Assembly: GCF_910592395.1 (NCBI RefSeq) | Contig: NC_088316.1 | Location: 4,590,001-4,654,000, forward strand | Length of the DNA stretch: 64,000 nt | Reading direction: 5' to 3' | Origin: Lineus longissimus | Taxonomy: Eukaryota > Nemertea > Pilidiophora > Heteronemertea > Lineidae | Shown: positions 1-10,708 of the stretch, in pieces | Position numbering within the stretch: position 1 is the first letter of the stretch | How the letters are laid out: every line of letters starts with the position of its first letter | Notes under the pieces: model-generated | The model's input: only the letters and a program-made list of their open reading frames with translations | Databases searched by the model: none | What the model was told of the DNA's origin: nothing | Program-made: the position numbers and the translations under genes

Positions 1-199
1 AACGTCGCAACATCTGTATACGGCCTAAAGAACCTCGCTTGCCGTGCATTCGCTTGCAGGCTTCGCTGATGGCTGAGACATTTTCGATTCAGTACGGTCA
101 TGTCAATGTTGGCCTAGCCTATATATACACCCGGAATCCATTATCATGTCGACCACTCACTCCACTGTATTTTCGCGGCCATAGACATTTAAAATTTGT

Positions 200-490
200 T
201 TACTTTTTAATTTCCTGACGGTACATGTACTTATTTATAAGATAAACTATACAATTTGTAAATTGTGATTTCTGAAAGTAGTCCCTATACATGCGGAATA
301 ATATAGACGGAATTCCGCGTTTTCTACCCGCCGTTGCAAATGTGGTAACCGAGATTGCACCAACATCAACTGGTAGGCCTTCTTGTATTTCACATGTGTT
401 GTCAGTGGAGCACTCATTTCCACATTCCTGTGTCCTCAAGTCCAAGTCATTTCCGCCGTAGCTCGATTTATGAGTAAAATGCCTCAACAA
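200..490 (-). CDS. Candidate cysteine-containing exon of host gene, unit 1
   Basis: A minus-strand frame of 96 codons lying just downstream of the leader-type exon. The most protein-like part has three cysteines close together (ECGNEC, then NTC) followed by a stretch reading GAISVTTFATAGR. Units 2 and 5 lack one base of a GG pair in the same place (plus strand, near 410). This shifts their frame, so unit 1 is the copy in which this reading is open. Splice sites are not certain. The product is not recognised. Confidence 0.3.
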   Translation of the reverse strand: MLRHFTHKSSYGGNDLDLRTQECGNECSTDNTCEIQEGLPVDVGAISVTTFATAGRKRGIPSILFRMYRDYFQKSQFTNCIVYLINKYMYRQEIKK

Positions 491-555
491 TATAATATGT
501 TGGCACAGCTGGATCTAGCCAACTGACATGATTTTTCTAGCTATAATGTGGCATT

Positions 556-1029
556 TCAATGGCACAGCCAAATTAATGAGTTTTCAGGTGTGTCCCCCAA
601 ACTGGCGACAACTGGTCGTTCAGGGGTCCTTGCCTGAGTGGTAATCATGCCCACATTCTGACAAATGTGCAACGCTTCACAAGAATCTTGTTCAGTGAAC
701 ACACTACGTATGACAACTACCTTTTCAATCCAGATGAACCTGCCTTTCTTTATACCATCCGAGTATTCGTATTTCAATGAATATGTAACACAAATGGTTT
801 GCATGTTGGTTTCAAAGCTAAATCCACCATGACTTCTCATCAAAAACACAGAATTAGAGCAATGCAGTAGAGATCGAGTCGGAAATACCTTCTCCTCAAT
901 CATAGAGTTTCGCCACTTTACTTGCTCAAACATTCTCCAAGAGTCGACCATTTGGGAACAAAGAACGGAATGTATGGCAGTGTGAAGGTAGACACTGTCC
1001 ACAATCAAAGTAATCAACAGGGAAGCCAT
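556..1029 (-). CDS. Signal-peptide-like leader exon, unit 1
   Basis: A 157-codon minus-strand frame beginning MASLL, with a hydrophobic N-terminus (about residues 3-20) that could be a signal peptide. An acceptor-like tttcttcag lies three bases before the ATG. The later part has a spacing of cysteines and GGFS that faintly recalls PAN/apple domains, and a CEALHICQ...ARTPE stretch faintly like the start of a C-type lectin fold; both resemblances are weak and lack key cysteines. A good donor (gtaaag) occurs inside the frame after residue ~33, so the true exon may be shorter. It recurs in all five units. Confidence 0.35.
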   Translation of the reverse strand: MASLLITLIVDSVYLHTAIHSVLCSQMVDSWRMFEQVKWRNSMIEEKVFPTRSLLHCSNSVFLMRSHGGFSFETNMQTICVTYSLKYEYSDGIKKGRFIWIEKVVVIRSVFTEQDSCEALHICQNVGMITTQARTPERPVVASLGDTPENSLIWLCH

Positions 1030-1210
1030 GTTCTGAAGAAAATATGGTTTTTAGTGCAACTGCGACTATGTCTACTCTAGTTGTATATGCACATAATTTC
1101 CACAAAAACCAAGCAAGTCTAAGCTCTCTTTTGGATCATTTAGTGATGTCACTCTTTAATAGAAGAGTTGAATAGATAAGAAAGGATAAAACCATTTACA
1201 TATAAATTTA

Positions 1211-1457
1211 TTGACCGGGTCTATTTGGCAAGCCGCTCGCCGAACAGGCATCTTTTTTTGTCCTGTTTGGAGAGCCGCTTGCCAAACAGCACTAAAAAGC
1301 CACCCTGTTCGGCCAGCCGGGCTTGCCAAACAGGTAAAAAATCTACCCTGTTTGGCAAGCTGGAGATTTTACTTTAATATTAATGAGTTCGGCTCTCCAT
1401 TCAGGAAAAGAAAAAGTTGCTGTTTGGTAAGCCGGGCTTGCCATTAGTAGTCACTCC
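1211..1457. mobile_element. 247-bp palindrome-rich insertion with 7-bp target duplication
   Basis: Units 2, 3 and 4 run straight through this site. Unit 1 carries 247 extra bases bounded by AAATTTA on both sides (1204-1210 and 1458-1464). The insert contains about five variants of a roughly 20-base motif built on CTGTTTGGCAAGCC, in both orientations, so it can fold into several hairpins. No coding frame of note. It is unlike the AT-rich surroundings. The family is not recognised; a non-autonomous DNA transposon is the likeliest class. Confidence 0.7.
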
Positions 1458-2799
1458 AAATTTATTTCATTTAAGCCACTCCCTGCAGCCTGCAGCACAT
1501 ATGCATTATGCATGCTATTGATCACCTCCTTTCCTTCAGCTGGGCTCAAAACATATCAGGAGACAGGGTTTCCTGTTGTGCTGATTTTAAAAAGGTAGGT
1601 CCCCAATCTCAGTGTTCTGCCCTGCATTGCTATTGGAGAGGACTACTCTCTTTTCAAGTGTTTCTGGAATATTGAAATGAAATGACCAGGGGTAACGTAC
1701 GGTCATCCGAAAATAAGGTCACAGGGAATTTGATGGAATTCAATACTTTAACAAGAGCAACGTCGAGAGTGACATTTGCCCCTGCCCGTCTGTATGCTGC
1801 CTCCGATGTAATAACAACAGAATTTTTTTCAAGCCACGAATGATACTATTTTCCTTTTCAAATGGGAATTTTTTCTTTTTTTTTCAAGCGGAAAGTGTTT
1901 ATTTTTCCATTGAGAAGTTGTTATCCCTAAAGCAATGTTAAGCTCCTACGGGTTTGCTAATTTTTTTCCAGCATCTCCCTGAAGATTTCCAGGTATTCCT
2001 ATAGTATAGACTTTTGGCAAAAGAGATACAGAAAATTGAAAAATGAAGTACTTCAAGTGATATTCATTTTGAAGTTAACAATCATACCTACAATCCAACT
2101 ATATCGATCAAAAAACACAACCTGGCAGTCTCCTGCTCATAAATACATGAATGTGATCAGGAGGCTGACTCGCCAACTCGCTATAGCCCTGTATTACTAG
2201 GTAAAATGTACAGCAAACCGCCTAGGAACGAGTTTTATTCTGAAGATTGCATTCTTAGCATCGCCCCTGTGGTGTTACTTTACTTCTTGGCCGCTTGGAT
2301 ATTGTAGGGCGGGAGTTTTAAACACGGGCGGCTACGGGCGGTATAGTGAGATTCGGCTCGAGCGGCTATGCGTGGTACAGGAGCTTAAGGGTTAAAATAT
2401 ACAATATTATTGTTCACAACATGGGAAATGACATCGGTGAGAGAATGGCATAAATTGATGAAACTGGTTTGAACAACAATTTCTTTTATGCCATCCTCCC
2501 AAAACGCCATGTAATGTGAAAGTGAAATAATATTTCATTGAAATGAACCTAATTTAAATACAAGTATACAAATTTCAAAATGTGAGAGAATTATGAAAAT
2601 AGAACTTACCAGTAAATGTCTATATAATCCATTGGAAAAAAATCATCAAAAAATGGAAATACCATTTGCAGATGTGGAAACTGAATATACCTTTGGCACA
2701 CCAAAATGGAAATGGACCTTCCTCCAATCATCTTCAAAACATGACAAAGAACTTACATCAAAGTGAAGGGAGGTTCTTTGGTTCAGTGGGAACAAAAAT

Positions 2800-3110
2800 C
2801 AAGATGGCTTCTGTGCTGGTCATCTTTGATAGTTGATGGCGCCAATAATCGAAAGGAACCTTTGTCTAACCATTGCCAATTCCCATAGTGAAAATCTTTG
2901 CATTCCATGAAAGCATTCTCCTTTAAATGCCCGGAAACGGATTGCAAGATGGCTGCACTGCGACCATCTTGGATAACTGATGATGCTCATTATCGAAAGG
3001 AACCTTCATCTATTAACCATTGGCAATTCCCGCTGTGAAAATCACTGCATTCCTTGAAATCGTTCTCTTTTAAATGCCCTGAAACAGATTTCAAGATGGC
3101 TGCCCTTTTG
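2800..3110. repeat. ~148-bp tandem repeat with CAAGATGGCT motif, unit 1
   Basis: Two full copies and the start of a third of a unit beginning CAAGATGGCT and running through 'ggaacctt', 'ccattggcaattccc' and 'tttaaatgccc'. The same array sits at the equivalent place in units 2, 3 and 4. It is part of the ancestral locus, not a private insertion. Confidence 0.75.
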
Positions 3111-3244
3111 CATGTTTGGTGACGTCAAAGTGTTTCTTGAGATATGCCTGACAAAGTGTTTTATGATGAGCTGACCTATACTACAAAGCATGGGAAAAAC
3201 CAGGGTACTTTCAACCTATATTTTTATCATATTGAAAGCCTAGA

Positions 3245-3567
3245 CGCAAAGACCCAACGTACCTCGTAGCGGCAAAATAGCGAAGCTGGCGAAACATTTA
3301 TAAGGGGTCACAGTGATCTCATTATGGACTTATAGCGCGATTATGGGGTTCTAACTATTTTGCGGTATATTGTCATGAGGAAAGAAAAGAACGCGACTTA
3401 ACGCCAACCTATTTATGTAAAGTGATAATTAGAAGGTATATAGTTCAGGAAATGTTAATAAATAATCATTCCTTATCGTCTTTTGAGAGAATTTTTAATT
3501 GTAAAAAGTATATGCCAACGTCACAGAGTCTCTGCAATGGTCATTTTTATCACAGTAGTCTCGCGCA
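3245..3567. mobile_element. Partial element F (one arm), unit 1
   Basis: Sequence starting acgcaaagaccc and ending in the cgcgcagcc region. It matches the left arm of the foldback in unit 2 and, in inverse orientation, that foldback's right arm. Unit 1 holds only this arm, followed directly by ordinary unit sequence, so it is a truncated copy. No coding content. Confidence 0.6.
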
Positions 3568-3881
3568 GCCAGACCAATGGGTAAAGTGTGCATCAGTCTA
3601 GTAATGAGGCCTTTCAAGAATACTTTACAAAAAAATGGCCTACCTAGTAAAAATGCGCCAGTACCTGCAAATGACACACAAATCAACTTAAATGAACCGA
3701 TGCAGGTACTACAGAAGTACATGACGGTTAGTTCACCTCCAAGTTTAATCATAATGCATATCAATGCAACATCTACATTATCCAGATTAACAGCATATAG
3801 TTTTTTTAGTCTACTTTCCATGAAGTTGAAATCATTCCATAGGAATGCACAAGTATTCTGCTGGTGGCTGGTCCACTGCAT
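3495..3881 (-). CDS. Uncertain hydrophobic ORF downstream of terminal exon
   Basis: A 128-codon minus-strand frame with hydrophobic stretches (around ICIMIKLGGEL and FAGTGAFLLG) and several cysteines. Its central part is open in units 1 and 4. It is broken in unit 2 by an extra A in an A-run and by insertion Z. It overlaps the stop codon of the 159-nt terminal exon in another frame and runs into element F. It may be 3' untranslated sequence and not a gene. Confidence 0.15.
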   Translation of the reverse strand: MQWTSHQQNTCAFLWNDFNFMESRLKKLYAVNLDNVDVALICIMIKLGGELTVMYFCSTCIGSFKLICVSFAGTGAFLLGRPFFCKVFLKGLITRLMHTLPIGLAARDYCDKNDHCRDSVTLAYTFYN

Positions 3882-3990
3882 GTTGAGTTGGATGGCCTAC
3901 AAACACACGATTCTCAGCAATTGGCAAGTTTTTACAACACTGCTGCAGGGCGATCAGCAGCATAGCGCTCACAAGGTTGTGGGTCCGACT
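3832..3990 (-). CDS. Terminal 159-nt exon of host gene, unit 1
   Basis: A phase-0 exon of 53 codons including its TGA stop, preceded by an acceptor (gatcattcctag). It encodes SRTHNLV, then a short hydrophobic stretch with a CC pair, then AENRVFVGHP and a C-terminus ending PPAEYLCIPME. Unit 2 has the same 159 nt with two or three replacements and no indels, which supports coding. It would join the 130-nt exon upstream through an 86-nt intron with matching phase. Function not recognised. Confidence 0.5.
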   Translation of the reverse strand, partial: SRTHNLVSAMLLIALQQCCKNLPIAENRVFVGHPTQHAVDQPPAEYLCIPME

Positions 3991-4076
3991 CTAGGAATGA
4001 TCACCAACCAAATAACCACCAATACACACTGCTTTGTCATTCAAGTGACATCTGAAATTTGAAAGGTTCCTTGTAC

Positions 4077-4206
4077 ATGGTGTGTATGCCAGGGCAAGGA
4101 AAGTATCCGTTCGAAGTGGACAGTAGCTAGTTCTCCTAAATAGAACTGAGAAAACAACCCTATTTCTATACATTGGACTTTTGCTGGTTGTTTCTTAGTT
4201 TTGTAC
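4077..4206 (-). CDS. 130-nt exon of host gene, unit 1
   Basis: Acceptor ccctacccag, then one base completing a codon and 43 codons from YKTKKQP to LPWHTHH, ending at a possible gtacaa donor. It is 130 nt long in units 1, 2 and 3 with no indels. Unit 1 has a TGA if the frame is read past the donor; as that falls in the proposed intron it supports the exon model. The phase of its start does not follow directly from the 873-nt exon, so at least one exon between them has not been found. Confidence 0.45.
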
Positions 4207-5191
4207 CTGGGTAGGGTTGTCCAGGCAGTTCAGTACTTGAACATTTTACCCCCATTTTAACGCTGAATACATCTGATGTTGACTCAAAATAACACTATAC
4301 CTATTCTATGTCCTCACTTTGGTTGTATGAACGTAAATAAATCGGGATTTAACGAAGATACAGAATGAAATTGCTTCGATTTTCTTTGAAAACGAACGGG
4401 ACGCGCTCCAACAAAAACATCATGGCCGCTTTCTTCTTCAGCAGATCTGAGGTGTCCCATCAAACAGCATCAACAGGTGGCGAGGTTCACATTTTAACAA
4501 ATGAATTATTTCTACCTCGTCACCAGGTACACAAATTAGCAGAACGCCAAGCTACAAACTTTTCTTATACTTCCCGACCACCGTAGTACTTCAGTTTATG
4601 CTGAGATGTTAAATGCAAGACACCATGCAAATGACACATCTAAAGACTGCTACCTCGCATTATCAGGTGTTCTTTGTGTTATCTGTTCAACGCTTTCGAA
4701 TTCACTGTTCATTGTATTGGATGATGTATATTTGGTCACTAAACAGATTATTCAAAATTTAGACTCAGAAAAGCATTGATTGGTATTGATTTTGCAAGAA
4801 TTATTGAAAAGCAGCAGATCGATTGACTGAAGCCAAACAAATATGAATTTAAAATAAAAACAAGAGCAACGCAAGGCATGGCATATGCCCCCATGAGCAC
4901 ATTAAGTTGGTGTATTAGGAAAGTGAAGTGTTTTTCAGACAACCCCGGGCAGCTGGTGTCATAGCTGACTGGGTTAAGTTGACATCGTGAAAGAGTTATT
5001 GGTCTGTAATGCCCGCTGTACACGTTCACAGACGGCAAGACACACCAACAGACAGAGTTCCACGTGGTCAGATTGAGGCTTATACATTGGTGCAAGAGTT
5101 GTTTCCATTAACAACTCACAGAAAATGCTGGCATAAATCATTCTATAACTTTCACAGAAATAAGCAGGGAGTTACTGCAACTTTTGTGAAA

Positions 5192-6213
5192 TTAAGTAAC
5201 ATAAGGCGCAATGCGGTATTGAGCAATCGTTCTGGGGATACCATCAATGTAATAGGTACGACATAAAAGCATTATCCCTCTTGAACTGATTGCAAATATT
5301 GGATGTGGCCATGCCTGCTTAACACCATGCTTACCAAACAAGCCAAAGATTAATTGAAAACCTGGGACTTTTCTAAACTGCATTAAATTTCCATCTCCTA
5401 GAAGTGTCACCCTTACAAGTGAAAACATGATATATTTTGGTATACTCATATCTGGTGCTGTTAAGATGAGAAAACCTGGGTTGAAATAATCCCTGGTTTC
5501 GTAGAAGCCAAGTTTGGATGCCTTCAAGTTTGGTTTGCTTAACAACTTGTACGAGCCATTACATTGATGAAAAATTAATAAACCAGTGCAGTAATTGTAC
5601 ATGAAAATATTACCATAAAACAACACAGTATAAGGTGGATGAATATTAATTTGCGGAATTTTTATTGATGTAATAAAGGATGGGTTACTAAAAGAAATCT
5701 TGTGATCTGAACTGAATCTAATGTCCAATTGGATTAATTTTTGAAAGTAAGTAGGCGGCATTTTTCCGGGTTGCGCTAAATTCATCAGATCTAAAGTCCA
5801 AATTATTATACGTTGCGAGTCATTTGACAGGACTGGGTTACATCTTACACCCCTGATAGTAAAGTTTACAGCGACGTGGGACAACAGCTTTCCACTATTC
5901 ATATATAAATCCACTGACAACTGTCTGATAGATGGACGTACCAAGAAGACAAGTAGGTATTTCTTAAAACATAATACATCCGTAACAAGATCATTGAGAT
6001 GAAAAAGCAATTTTAGTGTAGGGTTTGAGCTTGAAGGGTTATATACAATTAGAAAAGATGGAGGGGAATCAAAGTAATGTACCCTAACTATACTTGAGTG
6101 TAAGAGAAAGAGTTCTTGCTCATTACAGAAGATTATCCTCAGCAGCTTGCCTTTAGTAGTATGGTGAAGTCTAAATTCTCTTTCCTTCCGGAAAGTGCCA
6201 GAGCCATTTTGCC
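5192..6213 (-). CDS. Large exon of unrecognised host gene, unit 1
   Basis: Starts after a canonical acceptor (ttctcattataacag) and reaches a canonical donor (gtaagc) at 5334, giving an 879-nt exon with both ends in phase 1. If the donor is not used, the frame stays open 47 codons more to a TAA at 5192, as in units 2-4. It encodes about 290 residues with NFT, NDS and NGS N-glycosylation motifs and scattered cysteines. This copy carries two extra codons (SG) near its start. Replacements between units cluster in the middle third. No domain recognised. Confidence 0.55.
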
Positions 6214-6281
6214 CTGTTATAATGAGAAAACAATGTCTAGAAATCTCACTTCAGAGATGTCTCCTCAAAATGAATGCTTAC

Positions 6282-6351
6282 AAAATCTTTCCTGAAAGGG
6301 CAGAGGCATGTCGTCATCCTCACTAGATGTGTGACAGTCAAAGAGGGCTCA
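6282..6351 (-). CDS. 70-nt exon with initial TGA, unit 1
   Basis: Defined by a gtcattttag acceptor and a gtaagc donor, separated from the large exon by a 68-nt intron. The reading frame that joins in phase to the large exon encodes ALFDCHTSSEDDDMPLPFQERF. Its first codon here is TGA, while units 3 and 4 have TAT at that place. Either unit 1 is a pseudogene or the exon's 5' edge lies further in. Confidence 0.45.
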
Positions 6352-7070
6352 CTAAAATGACAAGCCGTGTCAAATCGACACCTAAAATTGGGTTCTAAAT
6401 CAGGAATATGCTTTACAATAATATAATATCTAGAAAAAATTTTGAGGACGGTGTACACGAGTCATTTTTCTTAGGCAGTATAAATTGAAATCTTATAACA
6501 TTTCAAGATTTGGTAAATGGTTCTTCATGGTGCAAATAAACTTTGGTAACGATTGCAACATCTTGAGGTTACTTTTCTGACCAAAATCTATCAACACAGA
6601 TTATATACCATCACCAATAAAGTGCTCTGGCCTAAAGGTCTCCTTCGTTCTTCGACAAAGACCTTGGGAGCTGTATTATGTCGCTATCTTTGCCTGGTAA
6701 ATCATCAAAGGGAAGCAACTTCTGACAAGAAACCAGGAGGTATTGTACTAAATTGTTTTCAAATCACTTTGTAAGAAAATTTGTTTGTTGGGGCCTACAG
6801 TACTGTCTAGTTCTGAAAAGAATCCCAACAATTGTTGTACCTTTTTTACACATGCTCTTAAACTTATTCAAATGACTGTATAGTATCCAGAGGCAGTTTT
6901 CAGATGTGCACTTCATTTACTTTATCAGATTAGAATTGCAATAATGCAATAATGCCCAATTCAACATGGTGTCAACCCTGCCACTACAGTCTCCTCAAGA
7001 TGTTGCGGCACTTTTCAAAGATTAAAAGTTCCACATTTCCAGTTCGAAAATGACATATTATTCACATTTG

Positions 7071-8132
7071 TCAAGTGCCAATTTGTAAGCACTCCACCCA
7101 GCCTATGGATGCATTGAAATCCCATAGCTGAGGGCGACAATGCTGAATCCCTTCTCTGACATCTTGGGCTAACTCATTCCACCAGCTTTGCCACACTACC
7201 AACGCCTTATCTTGAATGTCGAGAACGGAGACTGCGAGGCGACGCTCTCTCATCTGCTGCAGCCATTGGTAAAGCTGGTCCTCAACCTGTGGCCATAACG
7301 GATCACGGGGCTCCATCACCGTCTTCTTCCGGCCATGCCCTTCTTCTTGCTTCTGCCCGAGTTCCTCGAGATTCCACCTTCTAAATGTCTCCCAGGGGAT
7401 GTTATAGTGGGCGGCGAACTCTCTCATACTGCGCACCGTACCGTTCACCAGTGCCTCCTTCTGGTCTCTCAGGTAGGCAAGTTTTTCTGTCACGGTGTAG
7501 CGCCGGCGTCGTTTTCTCAGCAGCTCTACAGCATCCATTGTTGCACAGGTTGTCTCCAATGTGGGTACCCTCAGTGGGGCTTCATTTATAGGCCTAAGAG
7601 GCCCTAGAATTCCTCAAGAAAACCACAAATCTTAGAAACTTCGATTCTGTTTTCTCCCACATAGGCCTAGGGAGTCTAAATCAAAAAAAGAGGGTTGTAG
7701 AAAAACAGAGGATGAGCTCCTCGTTTTTCTTCGGAATTTCGTGACTACTATCATTGCCTGAATATCACTTTGCTTTACTAATACAAGCATTTGTAGATTT
7801 TTCTTCAGAGTTTCAATAAGGACTTTTTTTGTTTTCGGGGGTTTGGATCAATCTAAAAGGTGCTTCAGTTTTATGAGACAACCTGTATAAACGGTCGGCG
7901 AGTGGCCTTACCATTTACGTCATTCCACATGCGCACTCATCGACCAGTAGGCCCACAACACATCGAATCAATAGGGCTGCGGTAATAAGTGGTTTAGCGT
8001 AACCGTGACAGCTCGGCTGGGCCATCACAAGGGCCAGCGAAGTCACCCATTGGTTACCTCTGGTGAATAGACTCGAGAGAAGAGGCCGGGCCTTGAATAT
8101 CCCGAAGTGGTGTTATTTTCATGAAACTACAG
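7071..8132 (-). mobile_element. Deleted pogo-like transposon (family P1), unit 1
   Basis: The 5' part of the element that is complete in unit 2, cut off internally at 7070/7071, where ordinary unit sequence joins the transposase frame. The outer end matches the unit-2 terminal inverted repeat (…gaaactacag) and is followed by TA at 8133-8134. The same TA insertion site is used in unit 2, so the insertion predates the duplication of these two units. The nested inserts found in unit 2 are absent here. Confidence 0.85.
7077..7559 (-). pseudogene. Truncated pogo-like transposase, unit 1
   Basis: Encodes the N-terminal ~150 residues: a basic KRRRR stretch and helix-turn-helix-like region (FAAHYNIPWETFRRW), then the region ending FNASIGWVEC. 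The catalytic DDE/D domain is deleted, so it cannot act as a transposase. Nearly identical to the start of the unit-2 copy. Confidence 0.85.
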
Positions 8133-9352
8133 TATTTTAGGTGCTGTCGCCTTCAGTCACTAGTGAGAGTCACTAGTCAGATTTCAGCAATATTGAAGTT
8201 CAGTCTTCATTATATACTTACCAGTTAACCTTGAAATCTTTGAAAGATGGAGTAAAAAGTTATTAGAAAGCGTCCGAAACAGCTCAAGATTAATCAATGT
8301 CTGCTCAAATGATGAATCTTCACTAAATACAGTGGCCTGACCATGCAGGTTGCTGGCAAACACTCAGTTACTATTTTGCATGATTGTATTGGAAAATGTT
8401 GGAATTAGTGTCATAAAGTTGCTAATGTATATTTTGAAATTCATCGAACACAAAGACAGTCACAGCTGATACGGAATCTGATGTTAGACAGAAAGAACAA
8501 AAATGGTTGCAAGCTGAATTCCCAGAATCAAACTTTTCTACGGATACTTGTCGAGATTAATTCATGACTCTAAAAGAGATTGTTTTTTATCAAGTCATTG
8601 TTTGATAGAATCGCCAGACGTGACTCCTTCAATATTGCTTTATCGCTTCGTATAACTTCGGGCTATCTTCGTAATATCATCGTCTTTTATTAGACTGGGA
8701 AATCAACCCATAAAATTTGTCTGCTCAGTCCGGACACTGATTCGCCGAACATTAGTCGAGGTTTTCTTTGCATCGATCATTTGCACACGTACATTTATAT
8801 CACAATTCTTGTCTAGTTGTTCTCCGCCTAAGTTAATTTACCGTAGCTCCAGAGCTATATGTTTAGTGTCTTCGCTACACTTGTATGCATGACTTTAGTC
8901 ATTTATTGTGTGCCGCGATTCGACTGAGATTCATTTCATTTGGGAGCAGAACTATGGAGGAATTTCCATAGCTTAGAATTATATGGAGCGCCACAAGAGT
9001 CAAAAATGAAAATTTCTATATAAAGTCGGGAGACCAACCAGAAAAAAGGCTGTGCTAGCCAAATACGGAAGGACAAGACCAAGAGGACTTTCGGATATAT
9101 CAATACAATTTTCATTGAATCCGATTAGCAATATTATAATGATACAGTACTGTATCCTATCAAAAATGGTTTGTCACAACATAAGGAAACCCATTGGGAC
9201 TTACAAGTGCTGTCCTTAATAGAGAGGTGTCCAGGTTAGCATAGTCAAATTGAATAGAAACAACTACTTCGACTTACAAACACCCGCTCCCCCCCCCTGA
9301 TATCACACGTAAAACACAAGAAGGCAAACCTGCAGTTGAATTTTCAAACCCG

Positions 9353-9410
9353 TCAGAGCAATGTATCAATGTACATATGCTACGTCATACATTGACCGCC
9401 AGATCTCTGA
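9353..9410. repeat. Half of a conserved palindrome, unit 1
   Basis: Units 2 and 4 carry a ~100-bp imperfect palindrome here. Unit 1 keeps only the first few bases of the left arm (tcagag) and the whole right arm, consistent with deletion of one arm of a hairpin. Confidence 0.65.
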
Positions 9411-9895
9411 CATGTTTGGAAAACTTTCTGAAACTATTCTTTTTTTTGGCGAATAGATAGATATCAAAGATCACTGCTGTGTGCCATGTTAAAATGCAGC
9501 ATTCTCATTATGCAACATAGTCGAAGTTTTGATAAAATATTTTCAGGTGACTTTGTAATCTTGTTGCAAATGCGGCGGGTAGAACGTGCGGAATTCCGCA
9601 GAATTCCATTCCAAGATAAATTTTAATCAATTTTAAGGCAGTGTCAGATTATTTGATGTCAAATGTGCTGTATACGCATATATAGCGATGACAACAAACG
9701 TCGCAACATCTGTATACGGCCTAAAGAACCTCGCTGGCTGTGCATTTGCTTGCAGGCTTCGCTGATGGCTGACACATTTTCGATTCGGTACGATCATGTC
9801 AATGTTGGCCTAGCCTATATATACACCCGGAATCCATTATCATGTCGACCACTCATTCCAATGTATTTTCGCGGCCATAGACATTTAAAATTTGT

Positions 9896-10198
9896 TTACT
9901 TTTTAATTTCCTGACGATACATGTACTTATTCATAAGATAAACTATACAATTTGTAATTTGTGATTTCTGAAAGTAGTCCCTATACATGCGGAATAATAT
10001 AGACGGAATTCCGCGCTTTTCTGCCTGCCGTTGCAAATGTGGTAACCGAGATTGCACCAACATCAACTGGTAGGCCTTCTTGTATTTTACATGTGTTGTC
10101 AGTGAGCACTCATTTCCACATTCCTGTGTCCTCATGTCCAAGTCATTTCCGCCGTAGCTCGATTTATGAGTAAAATCAACAATATAATATGTTGGCAC
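9896..10198 (-). pseudogene. Frameshifted cysteine-containing exon, unit 2
   Basis: Matches the unit-1 frame at 200-490 up to TQECGNEC, then shifts because one base of a GG pair (plus strand) is missing, giving a different C-terminal reading. Unit 5 has the same change. Confidence 0.3.
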
Positions 10199-10264
10199 AG
10201 CTAGAATTAGCCAACTGACATGATTTATCTAGCTATAATGTGGCATTTCCATGGCACAGCCAAA

Positions 10265-10708
10265 TCAATGAGTTTTCAGGTTGGCGACAACTGGTCGTTC
10301 AGGGGTCCTCGCCTGATTGGTAATCATGCCCACATTCTGACAAATGTGCAACGCTTCACAAGAATCTTGTTCAGTGAACACACTACGTATCACAACTACC
10401 TTTTCAATCCAGATGTACCTGCCTTTCTTTATACCATCCGAGTATTCGTATTTGAATGAATATGTAACACAAATGGTTTGCATGTTGATTTCTAAGCTAA
10501 ATCCACCATGACTTCTCATCAAAAACACAGAATTAGAGCAATGCAGCAGAGATCGAGTTGGAAATGCCTTCTCCTCAATCAGAGAGTTTCGCCACTTTAC
10601 TTGCTCAAACATTCTCCAAGAGTCGACCATTTGGGAACAAAGAACGGAATGTATGGCAGTGTGAAGGTAGACACTGTCCACAATCAAAATAATCAACAGG
10701 GAAGCCAT
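10265..10708 (-). CDS. Signal-peptide-like leader exon, unit 2
   Basis: A copy of the MASLL frame, 147 codons. Unit 2 lacks about 14 bases near 10280 that are present in the other units, so its C-terminal reading changes after the RPVVA stretch. On the minus strand this exon lies upstream of the unit-1 exons, so a gene starting here would continue into unit 1. Confidence 0.35.
   Translation of the reverse strand: MASLLIILIVDSVYLHTAIHSVLCSQMVDSWRMFEQVKWRNSLIEEKAFPTRSLLHCSNSVFLMRSHGGFSLEINMQTICVTYSFKYEYSDGIKKGRYIWIEKVVVIRSVFTEQDSCEALHICQNVGMITNQARTPERPVVANLKTH

Larger units (their letters stand above)
1..9662. repeat. Tandem array unit 1 (left-truncated)
   Basis: The first of five head-to-tail copies of one locus. 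Base 1 corresponds to about base 9696 of unit 2, so only the first ~35 bases of the unit are missing. Between the listed exons and inserts (about 1030-2800, 4210-5190, 6360-7070 and 8135-9350) I see only AT-rich non-coding sequence that realigns with units 2-5. The unit boundary used here, at the sequence ending in a cgcatatata tract, is arbitrary because the array runs through without a seam. Confidence 0.9.

Noticed and set aside
556-1029. Calling the leader exon a PAN or C-type lectin protein
   Set aside because: Only spacing hints; most of the expected cysteines are absent, and a strong internal donor suggests the frame is not used whole.
5009-5266. 85-codon plus-strand frame repeated in units 1-4 (MPAVHVHRRQD…)
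   Set aside because: It is antisense to the 3' extension of the large exon and conserved only because the units are recent duplicates. No splice or start context supports it.
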